In this document: positions 21,142 through 29,842 of the stretch, piece by piece
How positions within the stretch are numbered: position 1 is the stretch's first letter
Layout of the letters: every line of letters starts with the position of its first letter
From: Achromobacter sp. Marseille-Q4962
GTDB taxonomy: Bacteria; Pseudomonadota; Gammaproteobacteria; Burkholderiales; Burkholderiaceae_B
Reading direction: 5' to 3'
Length of the DNA stretch: 64,000 nucleotides
Assembly: GCF_943737005.1 (NCBI RefSeq)
Contig: NZ_CALSFU010000015.1
Coordinates: forward strand, 62,001 to 126,000
Program-made: the position numbers and the translations under genes
The notes under the pieces: generated by a model
The model's input: the letters and a program-made list of their open reading frames with translations, nothing else
The model's database searches: none
What the model was told of the DNA's origin: nothing

Positions 21142-21627
21142 TCACGATGCCGCCAGCCACGCCTGCAGCAATTCGTCTCGAATGCCGGTCAGAATCCGGC
21201 AGAACACCCCGGCCGGCAGCGAGGTCGTCGCGGCTTCCTTCCGCCCCGTGTCGTGGATGAGAACCAGCCCGCTTGTCGATAACAGCGCTCTCTGCAGTCC
21301 TGCGGACTGACGGATCCTCGCCCGTATGGCGGCTTCGATGAGCCGATGATGTTGCATCGAGCCATAAGGCAGGCATTGCCCGTTCCAATAGGCGCCGCCG
21401 CGGTCCGCCTGCTCTCCGAGATGCTTTGCTTCCCAGCCGCTCAGGTTGAAGGCCTGCAGCCGCCGCGGATCGTTCTCGGGAAACTTGATGCCTTGTATGA
21501 ATCCCTCGACGGATGCGAACAGCATGCCGTTGAATATGAATGGCGATAGTCCGAAGTTGGAAAGCGCCAACCCGCGCCAGTCATCGGACGTGCTGGAGAC
21601 ATTCAGAAAGGTCGTCTTGCTGCTCAT
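21142..21627 (-). CDS. NADAR-like (DUF1768-type) protein
   Basis: 161 residues. ALSNFGLSPFIFNGMLFASVEGFIQGIKF (21-49) resembles the NADAR opening (an SNF motif, a short hairpin, then xSVExxxQxxKF with a conserved Glu, here Glu41). NADAR proteins act on ADP-ribose/NAD-type compounds, and some neutralise DarT-like ADP-ribosyltransferase toxins. No toxin gene is adjacent, so this copy is an orphan. Base composition looks lower in GC than the core genes nearby, consistent with acquired DNA next to a tRNA. The family call rests on pattern memory and needs a profile search. Confidence 0.6.
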   Translation of the reverse strand: MSSKTTFLNVSSTSDDWRGLALSNFGLSPFIFNGMLFASVEGFIQGIKFPENDPRRLQAFNLSGWEAKHLGEQADRGGAYWNGQCLPYGSMQHHRLIEAAIRARIRQSAGLQRALLSTSGLVLIHDTGRKEAATTSLPAGVFCRILTGIRDELLQAWLAAS

Positions 21628-21660
21628 TTCGATGCATCACGAATCCATGGTTCCGCAGGC

Positions 21661-21697
21661 GCGGGCCGCCCTGACGCGGGCCGCCCTGACGCGGGCC
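21661..21697. repeat. 15-bp tandem repeat, 2.5 copies
   Basis: GCGGGCCGCCCTGAC repeated twice and partly a third time, directly behind the MFS gene stop. Confidence 0.85.
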
Positions 21698-21719
21698 AGC
21701 GGACCGCACATGAATGGCA

Positions 21720-22925
21720 TTAGCGGCGAGCCTGCGGGTGCTCGATCCCGATCGTGCGCGAACGGCCTGCGAGCAAGCCAAAGATCGTCATCACGACCGC
21801 GAGGGCCACGCCGATGTGCAGCACGGCGATCCAGCTGCCGGTGAGGTCGTGGAGCTTGCCTGCAAGCGTCGGGCCGCTCGCGGCCAGAAAATAGCCGACA
21901 CATTGGGCCATGCCGGACAGCGACGCGGCCTGATGGGCGTTGCTGGCCCGCAGGCCCATGAACATCAACGCCAGCAACACGCCGCCGCCCGAGCTCAGGC
22001 CGAAGCAGAACGCCCACAAAGAAGCCCAGGAAGGCGCCAGGCAGAATCCGACAAGCGCCACGGCCATCAACCCGCCCATGGCGGAGGCGACCAGCCGCTG
22101 GTCCTTCATGCGGCTGACGATAGGACCGAGCAGTAATCCCGGCACGGCGGATGCGAACTGCATCACCCCGTGAAGCGAGCCGGCAGCCTCGGGAGAAACC
22201 CCCGTGGAGGTCAGGATGGACGGCAGCCACGCGACCAGCACGTAATACACCAGGGAATTGATGCCCATGAACAAGGTTACCTGCCAAGCCAAGGCGGAGC
22301 GCCACACCCGCCCTCCATGCGGCGCCGCCGCGGTTCCCCTGGCCGGGCCGGTATGTCCGCCCAATTGGCCGGCCCACACCAAGGCGGCAACCAGCGGAAA
22401 GACAGCCGTGGCGCCCAGCGCGCCTTGCCAGCCGAAGGCATGTCCCAGCGGCACGGCGCCCGCGGATGCCAGCGCGGCCGCGCCGCCCATGGCAATGGAG
22501 CAGACGCCCATAACGGTGGGCACCTTTGCCGGGAAGTCGCGTTTGACCAGGCTGGGGAGCAGCACATTGCCCACGGCGATGCCGGCGCCGATGATGGCCG
22601 TGCCCAGATACAGGGTCCACACGGGCCCGGTGGATCGGACAGCCACGCCGGCCCCGATAAGCAGCAGCGCCCCGAACAGAGAGCGCTCCAGGCCGTACTC
22701 CCTCGCGAACATCGCGGCAAATGGGGAAATGACGCCAAACGCCAGCAACGGCAGCGTCGTCAAGAGCCCCGCTTGAGCCGGCGACAGCGCAAACGCCGAT
22801 TGCAGCGTCTCCAGTACGGGGGCAACGCCCGTGATGGGCGCACGCAGGTTGGTCGCGATCAACAGTAGGCCCGCGATCAGCAAAGCGGGCCGCGCAACCA
22901 CCAAGGCTGCGTCACGATGGCTCAT
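21720..22925 (-). CDS. MFS transporter, CynX/NimT type
   Basis: 401 residues with about 12 hydrophobic segments. The N-terminal LIATNLRAPITGVAPVLETLQSAFALSPAQAGLLTTLPLLAFG is the signature of the CynX/NimT (cyanate, nitroimidazole) branch, and NVLLPSLVKRDFPAKVPTVMGVCSIAMGG is the loop after TM4. It sits in the inner membrane; the substrate is unknown, and drug or organic-anion efflux is possible. It is divergent from an AraC regulator with 99 bp between them. A decayed paralogue lies at 29969-30520. Confidence 0.88.
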   Translation of the reverse strand: MSHRDAALVVARPALLIAGLLLIATNLRAPITGVAPVLETLQSAFALSPAQAGLLTTLPLLAFGVISPFAAMFAREYGLERSLFGALLLIGAGVAVRSTGPVWTLYLGTAIIGAGIAVGNVLLPSLVKRDFPAKVPTVMGVCSIAMGGAAALASAGAVPLGHAFGWQGALGATAVFPLVAALVWAGQLGGHTGPARGTAAAPHGGRVWRSALAWQVTLFMGINSLVYYVLVAWLPSILTSTGVSPEAAGSLHGVMQFASAVPGLLLGPIVSRMKDQRLVASAMGGLMAVALVGFCLAPSWASLWAFCFGLSSGGGVLLALMFMGLRASNAHQAASLSGMAQCVGYFLAASGPTLAGKLHDLTGSWIAVLHIGVALAVVMTIFGLLAGRSRTIGIEHPQARR

Positions 22926-23033
22926 TCATGACTCCAAAAAACAAACAGGCAGGCTTGAAAGTTATCGCTTGGGCTCGCATATGAATTTAGATAAGATGAC
23001 AACAGATCACTAAATTCTGCCAAAGTGAAGACA

Positions 23034-23837
23034 ATGGCCATGTCGCTGGAACCGTCGTTGAGAAATTTCGACGAAACCCGGGTCCGTGGCCCGGTGGCTG
23101 GTATGCGCGTGGATGTCGCCGAGCACCGCAGCGAAGTCCCGGTCCATCAACATCGCCAAGGGCAACTGGTTCTTGCGCTTAAAGGCGGCGTGACCTGCGA
23201 GGTGCCGAACGCGATCTGGATGGTCCCTCCGCGATGCGCCGTGTGGATCCCCGGGCAAATGCCCCACAGCGTTCGCGCCACAGCCAACGCGCGGATCTGC
23301 TATCTCTTCGTGCAGCCGGATGCCGCGCCGCTTCCGGAGCAATGCTGCACGCTTTCCATTACCCCGCTGGTGCGGGAACTGGTGCTGCACATGGCCGGCC
23401 AGCCTCCCGAGTACGCTCCGGACAGCCCCACGGGACGCAAGGCTGTCGTGCTTCTGGATGAGCTCGCCCAAATGCCGATCGAACAGCTGTACCTGCCGAC
23501 ATCGAACGAGCACCGGATGCGCAAGATCGCGAAGATGCTGTCCGACAACCCGGCGGATCGAAGGACACTTGCTGACTGGGCCCGGCTCGTGGCCATGAGC
23601 GAACGCTCGCTGGCCAGACTCGTCCTGCAGGAAACCGGCTTGACGTTCGGACGCTGGCGCCAGCAACTGCATCTGATCGTTGCCATGCGCCAGCTTTCCT
23701 CCGGGCAGACGGTGCAGCGCGTAGCGGACCAATTGGGCTACGACTCAGTCACCGCCTTCATCACCATGTTCAAGAAGGCCGTCGGGAAGCCTCCGGCACG
23801 CTACTTCTCCGAACTCACGCAGGTCGATGAGCCATAG
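23034..23837 (+). CDS. AraC family transcriptional regulator
   Basis: About 267 residues. The N-terminal cupin sensor (HQHRQGQLVLALKGGVTCEVPNAIWMVPPRCAVWIPGQMPHSV) is followed by two C-terminal helix-turn-helices: RTLADWARLVAMSERSLARLVLQETGLTFGRWRQQLHL and TVQRVADQLGYDSVTAFITMFKKAVGKPPARYF. It is the divergent partner of the CynX-type MFS gene and probably its regulator. Starts possible at GTG 23025, ATG 23034 or ATG 23040; none has a strong ribosome site. A partial degenerate copy of this gene lies at 30565-30735. Confidence 0.88.
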   Translation: MAMSLEPSLRNFDETRVRGPVAGMRVDVAEHRSEVPVHQHRQGQLVLALKGGVTCEVPNAIWMVPPRCAVWIPGQMPHSVRATANARICYLFVQPDAAPLPEQCCTLSITPLVRELVLHMAGQPPEYAPDSPTGRKAVVLLDELAQMPIEQLYLPTSNEHRMRKIAKMLSDNPADRRTLADWARLVAMSERSLARLVLQETGLTFGRWRQQLHLIVAMRQLSSGQTVQRVADQLGYDSVTAFITMFKKAVGKPPARYFSELTQVDEP

Positions 23838-23848
23838 CGGCCTGCAGA

Positions 23849-23920
23849 TCACTCGAACTTGTGGGTCACGTTCACCATGAAGTTCCGGGGTTCGCCGTAG
23901 AGGCAGTGGTTGCAGGGGAT
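23849..23920 (-). pseudogene. C-terminal remnant of a TonB-dependent siderophore receptor
   Basis: The last ~22 codons read CNHCLYGEPRNFMVNV followed by THKFE and stop. This is the typical end of TonB-dependent siderophore receptors (YGEPRNxMxxxxYKF, the final barrel strand). Upstream on the minus strand the frame loses all receptor similarity, so the rest of the gene is deleted. Confidence 0.6.
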
Positions 23921-24000
23921 TCCCCGATATCGCGCCATCCTCCCGACAGCGTCCATCGCCCATCGCCTGTTTCCTTCTCCGGTAGAACACGGCCCTGTCG

Positions 24001-24258
24001 TCACGCACGCGCGCCGACGTCCGGCTTCGGCGTCGCGCAATTCCCGTCGTATGCGATCCATTCAGCCACCTTTTCGGCCTCGATGTCCTCCGGTTTCGAC
24101 AACAGCTCCGCGCCTGGCCATCGATGTTGACGGGACCGATCGATGTCGAACGCATCCTTGGAATACGCCAGGCCGATCTGGGCGACGTTCGGCGTCTTCA
24201 CGATAAACCCGAGGATCTCCTTGGCGGGAACGCCATTCTGCCTTTCGACCATCACCAT
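24001..24258 (-). CDS. Hypothetical protein, translationally coupled to DoxX
   Basis: 85 residues beginning [18 protein letters not shown]. Its ATG overlaps the DoxX stop as TGATG, a standard coupling arrangement, so it is probably the second gene of the SoxR-controlled unit. No membrane segment or recognised motif is seen; SKPEDIEAEKVAEWIAYDGNC is an amphipathic, acidic stretch. It could be complete or the front of a truncated gene, because the DNA just downstream holds a receptor remnant. Confidence 0.45.
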   Translation of the reverse strand: MVMVERQNGVPAKEILGFIVKTPNVAQIGLAYSKDAFDIDRSRQHRWPGAELLSKPEDIEAEKVAEWIAYDGNCATPKPDVGARA

Positions 24259-24707
24259 CAGCGCTGCGAAACGCCGCAGTAGACATTCAATGCCACGTGC
24301 AGCCGCTTCCTGAAGCGGCTGGCAATGGCTGCCGCCATCAATCCGCCGATAAGCGACGTATGCTCCAAAGCCCAGTACAGGGCCTGCGTGGCCTGGGCAT
24401 TTTCAAGCGCCCAGAATCGATGAACGATCGGAACGGTCAGCAGCAGAAACGTGGCCAGCACGGCCGCGCCCAGCCAAAGCGCCCTGTCCAGCATGATCAG
24501 CGCCGCGCCGGCGATCAGTACGGTGGCCGTGGCTGCGTTGAAGAACCACTCCGGCTGCAGGCCGGCGGCGCGCATCTCTGCCCGGCCGCCCTGGAAATCG
24601 ATGAGCTTCGCCAGTCCGGATGAAAGAAAAACGACCGCCAGCAAAATGCGCGCCGTGACCCACAGCCACCGGCTGTCCAATGCGTGTCCGATGCGATGGC
24701 GCATCAT
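24258..24707 (-). CDS. DoxX-type membrane protein
   Basis: 149 residues, four predicted membrane segments. The family hallmark [22 protein letters not shown] is at the N-terminus. The start at 24707 (or 24704) follows GGAG at the right distance; a longer frame would begin inside the promoter and is ruled out. It is divergent from soxR, and a MerR-type promoter with a SoxR box drives it (24805-24835), so it is expected to be induced by redox-cycling compounds. DoxX proteins have been linked to quinone or thiol redox handling at the membrane; the exact role is unknown. Confidence 0.8.
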   Translation of the reverse strand: MMRHRIGHALDSRWLWVTARILLAVVFLSSGLAKLIDFQGGRAEMRAAGLQPEWFFNAATATVLIAGAALIMLDRALWLGAAVLATFLLLTVPIVHRFWALENAQATQALYWALEHTSLIGGLMAAAIASRFRKRLHVALNVYCGVSQR

Positions 24708-24804
24708 GTGTCTCCAGGTGAGATCAAAGCCATGCCCTCGACGAGAACGGCCTGAAGCGTTGAAGGAAAGCAGGCAACAGTGCTTGCCCATATGGATTCG
24801 CAGC

Positions 24805-24835
24805 ACTATAAAACCTCAAGTTAAGTTAAGGTCAA
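24805..24835 (-). promoter_or_regulatory. SoxR-activated promoter and SoxR box (doxX-soxR intergenic)
   Basis: On the minus strand TTGACC (24830-24835), a 19-bp spacer, TATAGT (24805-24810). The over-long 19-bp spacer is diagnostic of MerR-family control. The spacer region is covered by the imperfect palindrome CCTCAAGTTAAGTTAAGG (24814-24831, plus strand), close to known SoxR boxes (CCTCAAGTT-AACTTGAGG). Confidence 0.88.
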
Positions 24836-24840
24836 CAGGC

Positions 24841-25386
24841 ATGGCAGCAAAGAAACCCATCGACTTTTCCCGCTTGCTTACCGTAGGCGAGGTCGCGCAC
24901 CGTTCGGGCGTGGCGATATCGACCATCCATTTCTATGAGGCGAAGGGGCTGATCGCCGGTACGCGCAATGCCGGCAACCAGCGCCGTTTTCCATCGACCG
25001 TGCTGCGCTATGTCGCCATCATCAAGGTGGCGCAACGCACCGGCATCCCGCTGGAAGAAATCAAGGAAGCGCTGAGCCGCTATCCGGCCGGCAGCAGGCT
25101 CACGGCCGCGCAATGGCGTGCGCTATCCTCGCGCTGGAGAAAAAGCCTGGATGAACGGATCCAGCGGCTCACCCGCCTGCGCGATGAGCTGGACGGCTGC
25201 ATTGGCTGCGGTTGCCTGTCCTTGAAGGACTGCCCGTTGCGCAATCCCATGGACGCCCTGGGCGCGCAGGGGCCCGGGCCGAGGATTCTTGAACGCCCCG
25301 GCAAAATGCTCGACAGAGACGCTGTCAGGCACCCGCGAGCAAGCCAGGACCAGCCAGAACCGGCAGCACCAGGAATTCCGGGCTGA
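24841..25386 (+). CDS. soxR: Redox-sensitive transcriptional activator SoxR
   Basis: 181 residues. The MerR winged helix starts with [27 protein letters not shown] (12-38), followed by a dimerisation helix and the [2Fe-2S] motif C-x2-C-x-C-x5-C at Cys120, 123, 125 and 131 ([17 protein letters not shown]). Oxidation of the cluster turns on the target promoter. The C-terminus runs about 25 residues past the usual SoxR end and is Pro/Arg-rich, perhaps because the original stop was lost. The only visible target is the divergent doxX unit. Confidence 0.93.
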   Translation: MAAKKPIDFSRLLTVGEVAHRSGVAISTIHFYEAKGLIAGTRNAGNQRRFPSTVLRYVAIIKVAQRTGIPLEEIKEALSRYPAGSRLTAAQWRALSSRWRKSLDERIQRLTRLRDELDGCIGCGCLSLKDCPLRNPMDALGAQGPGPRILERPGKMLDRDAVRHPRASQDQPEPAAPGIPG

Positions 25387-25555
25387 ACCGCTCCAGCCGG
25401 CGGTCCTGCTCGTCGTTGCGTTCCGCGCCGCGAGCTAACCGTCGCCCCGCGCAGCGCCGGTTCGTGCGCGATGCGCACCAGGCCAGGCATCGATCATTCC
25501 TGTCGCGCATCGGCCCCGCACACTCCCCCTGCCACCCTCTCGCGGCCGCGAACGC

Positions 25556-26548
25556 TCAGGCAGCCGACGGCAGGGTATGGGGCACCTCTTCTCCCGCAAG
25601 CCACGCTTCGATATTGCGCTGAACGCCTCGGGCGAATTCGGCATAGACCTGCTTGCTGAGAAAACCGTAGTGCGGCGTCAGCAGCACGTTGGGCAGGCCC
25701 AGCAGCGGGTGGCCGCCGGGCAGCGGTTCGCTGTCGAACACGTCGAAGGCGCCAAAGCCCGGTCTTCCCGCCCGCAGCGCTTCAACCAGGGCGTCGGTAT
25801 CGACGAGTTCGGCGCGCGAGGTGTTCACCAGCAGGCTGTCGGGCCGCATCAGGGCCAGGCGCCCGCGATCGAGCAGGCGGCGGGTGCCCGCCGCCGGCAC
25901 GAGGTGCAGGCTGACCACGTGCGAGCCGGCCAGGAGCTCGTCCAGGTCGACCGAACTCGCGCTGTGCTCGCGCGCGCGTTCGGGCGTCATGTGGGGGCTC
26001 CATGTCAGCACTTCCATTCCCAGCGCGCGGCCAACCGCGGCGACCCGCTGGCCGATCTGTCCCAGCCCGATCAGGCCCAGACGCTGCCCGTGCAACACGC
26101 CGGGCAGGAACGCCGAGGCGCCGGGATCGCGCCAGACATTGCGCGCCGGCGTGAGCATGAGCTGCGGCAGGCGCCGCGTGGCGGCCAGGATCAGCGACCA
26201 GGTCATCTCGCAGGTGCTGGCTTTGGAAGGCCCCCATTCCGTATGGCTGACCAGGATGCCGGCGCGCTGCGCCGCCGCCGCGTCCAGCGTCTTGTTGCGC
26301 GTGCCGGTGAACACGATGTGGCGCAGGCGCGGCAGCCTGCCCAGCAGGGCGGCGCCGACGGGCGTGCGGTCGCGCAGCAGCACGACGCAATCGGCCTGCG
26401 CGAGGGCGGCCAGCAGCGCATCGCCGCGCAGCGCGACGTTGTGCAAGGCAACGTCGGCGGCGCGCCGGATGGCGCTCCAGTCCACGCCGTCGCGCAGGCC
26501 GTTCTCCCAATCGTCCAGGACGACGATGGACGGACGGCGCGCGCTCAC
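25556..26548 (-). CDS. D-isomer-specific 2-hydroxyacid dehydrogenase
   Basis: 330 residues. The NAD-binding GLGQIGQRVA is at 161-170, and the catalytic triad is Arg245 (NTSRAELVD), Glu274 (FDSEPLP) and His293 (LTPHYGF). Substrate specificity cannot be read. The GTG start at 26548 overlaps the PrpD-family stop as GTGA, so it is translated by coupling as the last gene of the GntR-Bug-PrpD-dehydrogenase operon. Oxidation or reduction of a 2-hydroxy/keto acid produced in that pathway is the likely role (inference). Confidence 0.9.
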   Translation of the reverse strand: MSARRPSIVVLDDWENGLRDGVDWSAIRRAADVALHNVALRGDALLAALAQADCVVLLRDRTPVGAALLGRLPRLRHIVFTGTRNKTLDAAAAQRAGILVSHTEWGPSKASTCEMTWSLILAATRRLPQLMLTPARNVWRDPGASAFLPGVLHGQRLGLIGLGQIGQRVAAVGRALGMEVLTWSPHMTPERAREHSASSVDLDELLAGSHVVSLHLVPAAGTRRLLDRGRLALMRPDSLLVNTSRAELVDTDALVEALRAGRPGFGAFDVFDSEPLPGGHPLLGLPNVLLTPHYGFLSKQVYAEFARGVQRNIEAWLAGEEVPHTLPSAA

Positions 26549-27924
26549 TGCGCCGCCTTGCGGGCCAGCGCGGCCAGGGCGCGCACGTCCTGCGCCTTGC
26601 CCAGGCTCCAGCACGCGTCCATCAGCTTGCGCACCTGGCCCGCTCCCAGGATGGGATCGGCCTGGCTGCTGAACTTGGCTTCCAGGTCCTGGTCGGACAT
26701 GGGGCGCTGCAGCGAGCCGATGGCGTGTTCGACGAACACGTGGACCTTGCGGCCGTCCTTCAGCGTGGCCACGGCGTCGACGGCGGCTTCGTCGATGCTG
26801 TCGTCGACAGTGGCGACCACTTTGCGGCGCACGGCCACGACGTCTTCGCGCGTGACGATGTCGTCGGCGTACTCGCTTTCCGACGCGCGGCCGAAAATCA
26901 GGCCGGCCGCGCAGCCATGGTAGACGCTGAACTTGCCTTGCAGACCGTCGGCGGGTTCCTTCTTGCCGGTGAGCTCCAGCACCAGCGAGTGCACGCGCAG
27001 GTCGATGCGCTCCAGGTTCTCCGGCGTCACGCCCTGAGCGCGCAACTGCACGCAGGCGTCGATGCTGGGATGGATGACGATGCCGCAGGCAAAGGGTTTG
27101 TAGGTGTTGAAGGAAATCTCGAAGCGCTTGCCCAGCTCGTCGGTGATTTCGTTCCAGTCGAACTTGGTCGACAGCACCTGGGCAAAGCCGCGCGGCGCTT
27201 CGATGGCGCGCTTGCTGGAGGTAAAGCCCTCGCGCGCCAGCAGGGCCGACATCAGGCCCGCGGACGCGGCGCCGCCCGGATGGAAGGGCTTGGTCATGGT
27301 GCCGAACTGTTCGCGCAGGCCGACCGGCTGCGAGGCCGCGATGCCCAGCGCCATCTGCGTTCTGTCCGCATCCAGGCCCAGCAGGCGGGCGCAGGCGGCG
27401 GCGGCGCCCAGCCCGCCCGTGGAGCCGGTGATGTGCCAGCCGCGGTCATAGTGGTGCGGATAGATCATGTTGCCGGTGCGGCACGACACATCGATGCCCA
27501 GGACGATGGCGTCGATAAGCTGGCGGCCGCTGGCGCCCGTGTGCTCGGCCAGCGCAAGCACCGCCGAGCACACCGGGCCGGCGGGGTGAATGATGGTCTT
27601 GAGGTGGGTGTCGTCGAAATCGAAGGTATGCGAACTGATGCCGTTGATCAGCGCGGCGCTGGCGATATCCACCCGCTCGCTGCGGCCCAGCACGCTGGCC
27701 TGGGCGGCGGGCTGCAGCACCTGCACGGCGCGCAGCGCGGCTTCGCCGGCTTCGTGATGGGCGGCGCCGACGGCGCAGCCCAACCAGTTCATGAACGTGC
27801 GGTGCGCCTCGTGCTCGACGGCGTCGTCCCATCCGTGCGACGGATGGTTGACGACGTGTTCGGCCAGGATGCGGGTGACCGGCGGGGCATTGTGATCGGC
27901 ATCGATCTTGGTGTTGAGGGCCAT
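26545..27924 (-). CDS. MmgE/PrpD family protein
   Basis: 459 residues. Family markers: an N-terminal helical domain (HEAHRTFMNWLGCAVGAAHHEAGEAALRAV), INGISSHTFDFDDTHLKTIIHPAGPVCSAVLALAEHTGASG, and TGSTGGLGAAAACARLLGLD. PrpD is 2-methylcitrate dehydratase; relatives include cis-aconitate decarboxylase-like enzymes, and many sit in operons with Bug receptors for dicarboxylate or tricarboxylate use. Without prpB/prpC here, a propionate role is unlikely; dehydration or isomerisation of an imported polycarboxylate is more plausible (inference). Confidence 0.9.
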   Translation of the reverse strand: MALNTKIDADHNAPPVTRILAEHVVNHPSHGWDDAVEHEAHRTFMNWLGCAVGAAHHEAGEAALRAVQVLQPAAQASVLGRSERVDIASAALINGISSHTFDFDDTHLKTIIHPAGPVCSAVLALAEHTGASGRQLIDAIVLGIDVSCRTGNMIYPHHYDRGWHITGSTGGLGAAAACARLLGLDADRTQMALGIAASQPVGLREQFGTMTKPFHPGGAASAGLMSALLAREGFTSSKRAIEAPRGFAQVLSTKFDWNEITDELGKRFEISFNTYKPFACGIVIHPSIDACVQLRAQGVTPENLERIDLRVHSLVLELTGKKEPADGLQGKFSVYHGCAAGLIFGRASESEYADDIVTREDVVAVRRKVVATVDDSIDEAAVDAVATLKDGRKVHVFVEHAIGSLQRPMSDQDLEAKFSSQADPILGAGQVRKLMDACWSLGKAQDVRALAALARKAAQ

Positions 27925-28004
27925 GTTGTCTCTCGGGGTGCTACGGAAATCGGGGCATGGAAGGCAGGAATCCCGGCAGGAAGGCATTCCGGCCGGGCTC
28001 GGCT

Positions 28005-28985
28005 TCAGGCGTCGAGATGGATGTTCTGGTCTTTCGCCACCCTGGACCAGCGCGCATAGTCCTTGCTCACGTAGGCGGCGAACTGCGCGGGCGACATCGG
28101 CATGGGCACGATGGCTTCGGTGTCCAGCGCCTTGGTCAGGCCGGGGTCTTTCAGCACTTTGTTCAGGGCGGTGTTCAAGGTCTGCACCACGCCGCCGTCC
28201 ATGCCCGCCGGGCCGGACACGCCGTACCACTGCAACACGTCGTCGAAACCCTCCAGACCCAGCTCCTTGAACGTCGGCACGTCGGGGAATGCCTTGTTGC
28301 GCGCCTCGCCGGACAGGGCGATGGCGCGCACGGTGCCGGCCCGCAGGTGCGGCACGGCGGCGGCCAGGCCCGGGCACATGAACTGGGTCTGCTGCGACAG
28401 CAGGTCGGTAAAAGCCGGGGCGATGCCTTTGTAGGCGATGTGCACCATGTGGGCGCCGACCTGCTGCAGCAGCAGTTCCATCAGCAGATGGGTCAGCGAA
28501 CCGGCGCCGGCCGAGCCGTAGTTCACGTTGTCCTGCGACTTGGCGTAGGCGATGAACGCTTTCAGGTTGTGCACGGGCAGCTTGGCGTTCACCATCAGCA
28601 CATTGGGCGTGCCGCCTATCATGCCGACCGCGGTGAAGTCCTTGATGGGATCGTAGGGCACCTTGCGCGTGGCCGGACTGGTTCCCAGCGTGGCGACGTA
28701 GCCCTGCATCAGCGTGTAGCCGTCGGGCTTGGCGCGCATGGTCTTCTGGCACGCGATCACGCCGCCGGCGCCGCTCTGGTTCTCGACGATGAATGTGGCG
28801 CCCAGCGCATTGCCCAGAGCGTTCGCGGCGGCGCGGCCCACATAGTCGCTGCCGCCGCCCGGCGCCACCGGGACGATGTAGGTGACGGGGCGGTCGGGAT
28901 AGGCGGACGCGGCGAAGGACGGCAGGGCGCAGGGCAGGCCGGCGGCGGCCGCGCCTGCGCCGAGCAGGAAGGAACGTCGATTCAT
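28005..28985 (-). CDS. Bug-family tripartite tricarboxylate receptor protein
   Basis: 326 residues. The N-terminus MNRRSFLLGAGAAAAGLPCA has a twin-arginine-like RRSFLLG signal. The mature domain begins YPDRPVTYIVPVAPGGGSDYVGRAAANALGNALG, the Bug (TctC-like) ligand-binding signature, with the pyroglutamate-style loop FIVENQSGAGGVIA. It binds an organic acid in the periplasm. No TctA/TctB membrane partners are in the window, as is common for Bug proteins. It lies 80 bp ahead of the PrpD gene in the same operon. Confidence 0.92.
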   Translation of the reverse strand: MNRRSFLLGAGAAAAGLPCALPSFAASAYPDRPVTYIVPVAPGGGSDYVGRAAANALGNALGATFIVENQSGAGGVIACQKTMRAKPDGYTLMQGYVATLGTSPATRKVPYDPIKDFTAVGMIGGTPNVLMVNAKLPVHNLKAFIAYAKSQDNVNYGSAGAGSLTHLLMELLLQQVGAHMVHIAYKGIAPAFTDLLSQQTQFMCPGLAAAVPHLRAGTVRAIALSGEARNKAFPDVPTFKELGLEGFDDVLQWYGVSGPAGMDGGVVQTLNTALNKVLKDPGLTKALDTEAIVPMPMSPAQFAAYVSKDYARWSRVAKDQNIHLDA

Positions 28986-29116
28986 GGGTTTGTCTCCTCG
29001 TAGGAATTTTTTTGGGTATGGGCCGGGACGCCAGGGACGCCGTCCCGGCTGCGGGGGCGAGCGCCCTGATCAGGGCGGATCGGGCGCCGCCAGAGACGCG
29101 AGGCGCGGCGCGCGCA

Positions 29117-29815
29117 TCACAGCACCGACAGGCGATCGTGGGCGTTGATGACGTGCCTGGCCAGCAGTTCCGCGTATTCGGCGGCCTGGCCGGACGACGT
29201 CACCTTGCGCAGGGCGTCGACGATTTCGCGGTGTTCGGCGTTGGAGCGGAGGCGGTGCGCCTCGGTGGACAGGTTCTTCAGGCGCGCCAGGTGCAGTTTC
29301 TGGATGATCTCGCGATAGGCCTTGGCGATCTCGCGATTGCCGGCGTATTCGATGAACAGCCAGTGGAACTCCAGATTGAGGCTGTAGTAGCCCTGGGCGT
29401 TGCCTTCGCGGATGGCCGCGTCCATAGCGGACACGCAGTTGTCCAGCTCGCGCACGAGCTCCTCGCGCTCGTCGTCCGGCAGTTGCGCCGCCATGCGGCC
29501 GGCATGGCTGTCCAGCAGGGCGCGGAACTGGTAGAGATCCCTGACCTCTTCGTCGCTCAGTTCGCGCACGTAGACCCCGGAGTGCTTGCGCGACACCACC
29601 AGGCCGGAGCTTTCCAGCTCGCGCAGGGCTTCGCGCACCGGCACGCGCGACACCTTCAACTGCTCCACCAGCTCGGACTCGCGCAAGGCCTGGCCGGGCG
29701 CATAAGCGCCGGAAAGAATGCCGCTGAGCAATTGGTCGCGCACCAGTTTGCCCAGCGAGGTGTTCTTGATGTCCTCGAACGTTGCCTGGCCGGTGCTAGA
29801 GGCAAGCCATTTCAT
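29117..29815 (-). CDS. GntR/FadR-type (FCD domain) transcriptional regulator
   Basis: 232 residues. The GntR winged helix (about 22-88: GKLVRDQLLSGILSGAYAPG, SELVEQLKVSRVPVREALRELESSGLV) is followed by an all-helical FCD effector domain with probable metal ligands in the LEFHWLFIEYAG and NAEHREIVDAL segments. The start at 29815 has AGGAG eight bases ahead. It heads the operon Bug-PrpD-dehydrogenase, and a perfect 16-bp palindrome 28 bp upstream is its likely operator. It probably represses the operon until the carboxylate ligand binds. Confidence 0.9.
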   Translation of the reverse strand: MKWLASSTGQATFEDIKNTSLGKLVRDQLLSGILSGAYAPGQALRESELVEQLKVSRVPVREALRELESSGLVVSRKHSGVYVRELSDEEVRDLYQFRALLDSHAGRMAAQLPDDEREELVRELDNCVSAMDAAIREGNAQGYYSLNLEFHWLFIEYAGNREIAKAYREIIQKLHLARLKNLSTEAHRLRSNAEHREIVDALRKVTSSGQAAEYAELLARHVINAHDRLSVL

Positions 29816-29842
29816 GAACAGGCTCCTGCTTGATGTTTCGTA

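Noticed and set aside
25387-25555. Possible coding remnant between soxR and the dehydrogenase gene.
   Set aside because: Frames in both directions lack recognisable motifs or ribosome sites.
26545-28752. A single 735-codon frame joining the PrpD gene to sequence overlapping the Bug receptor.
   Set aside because: The upstream part is an out-of-frame shadow of the Bug gene; the PrpD start at 27924 has the family N-terminus.
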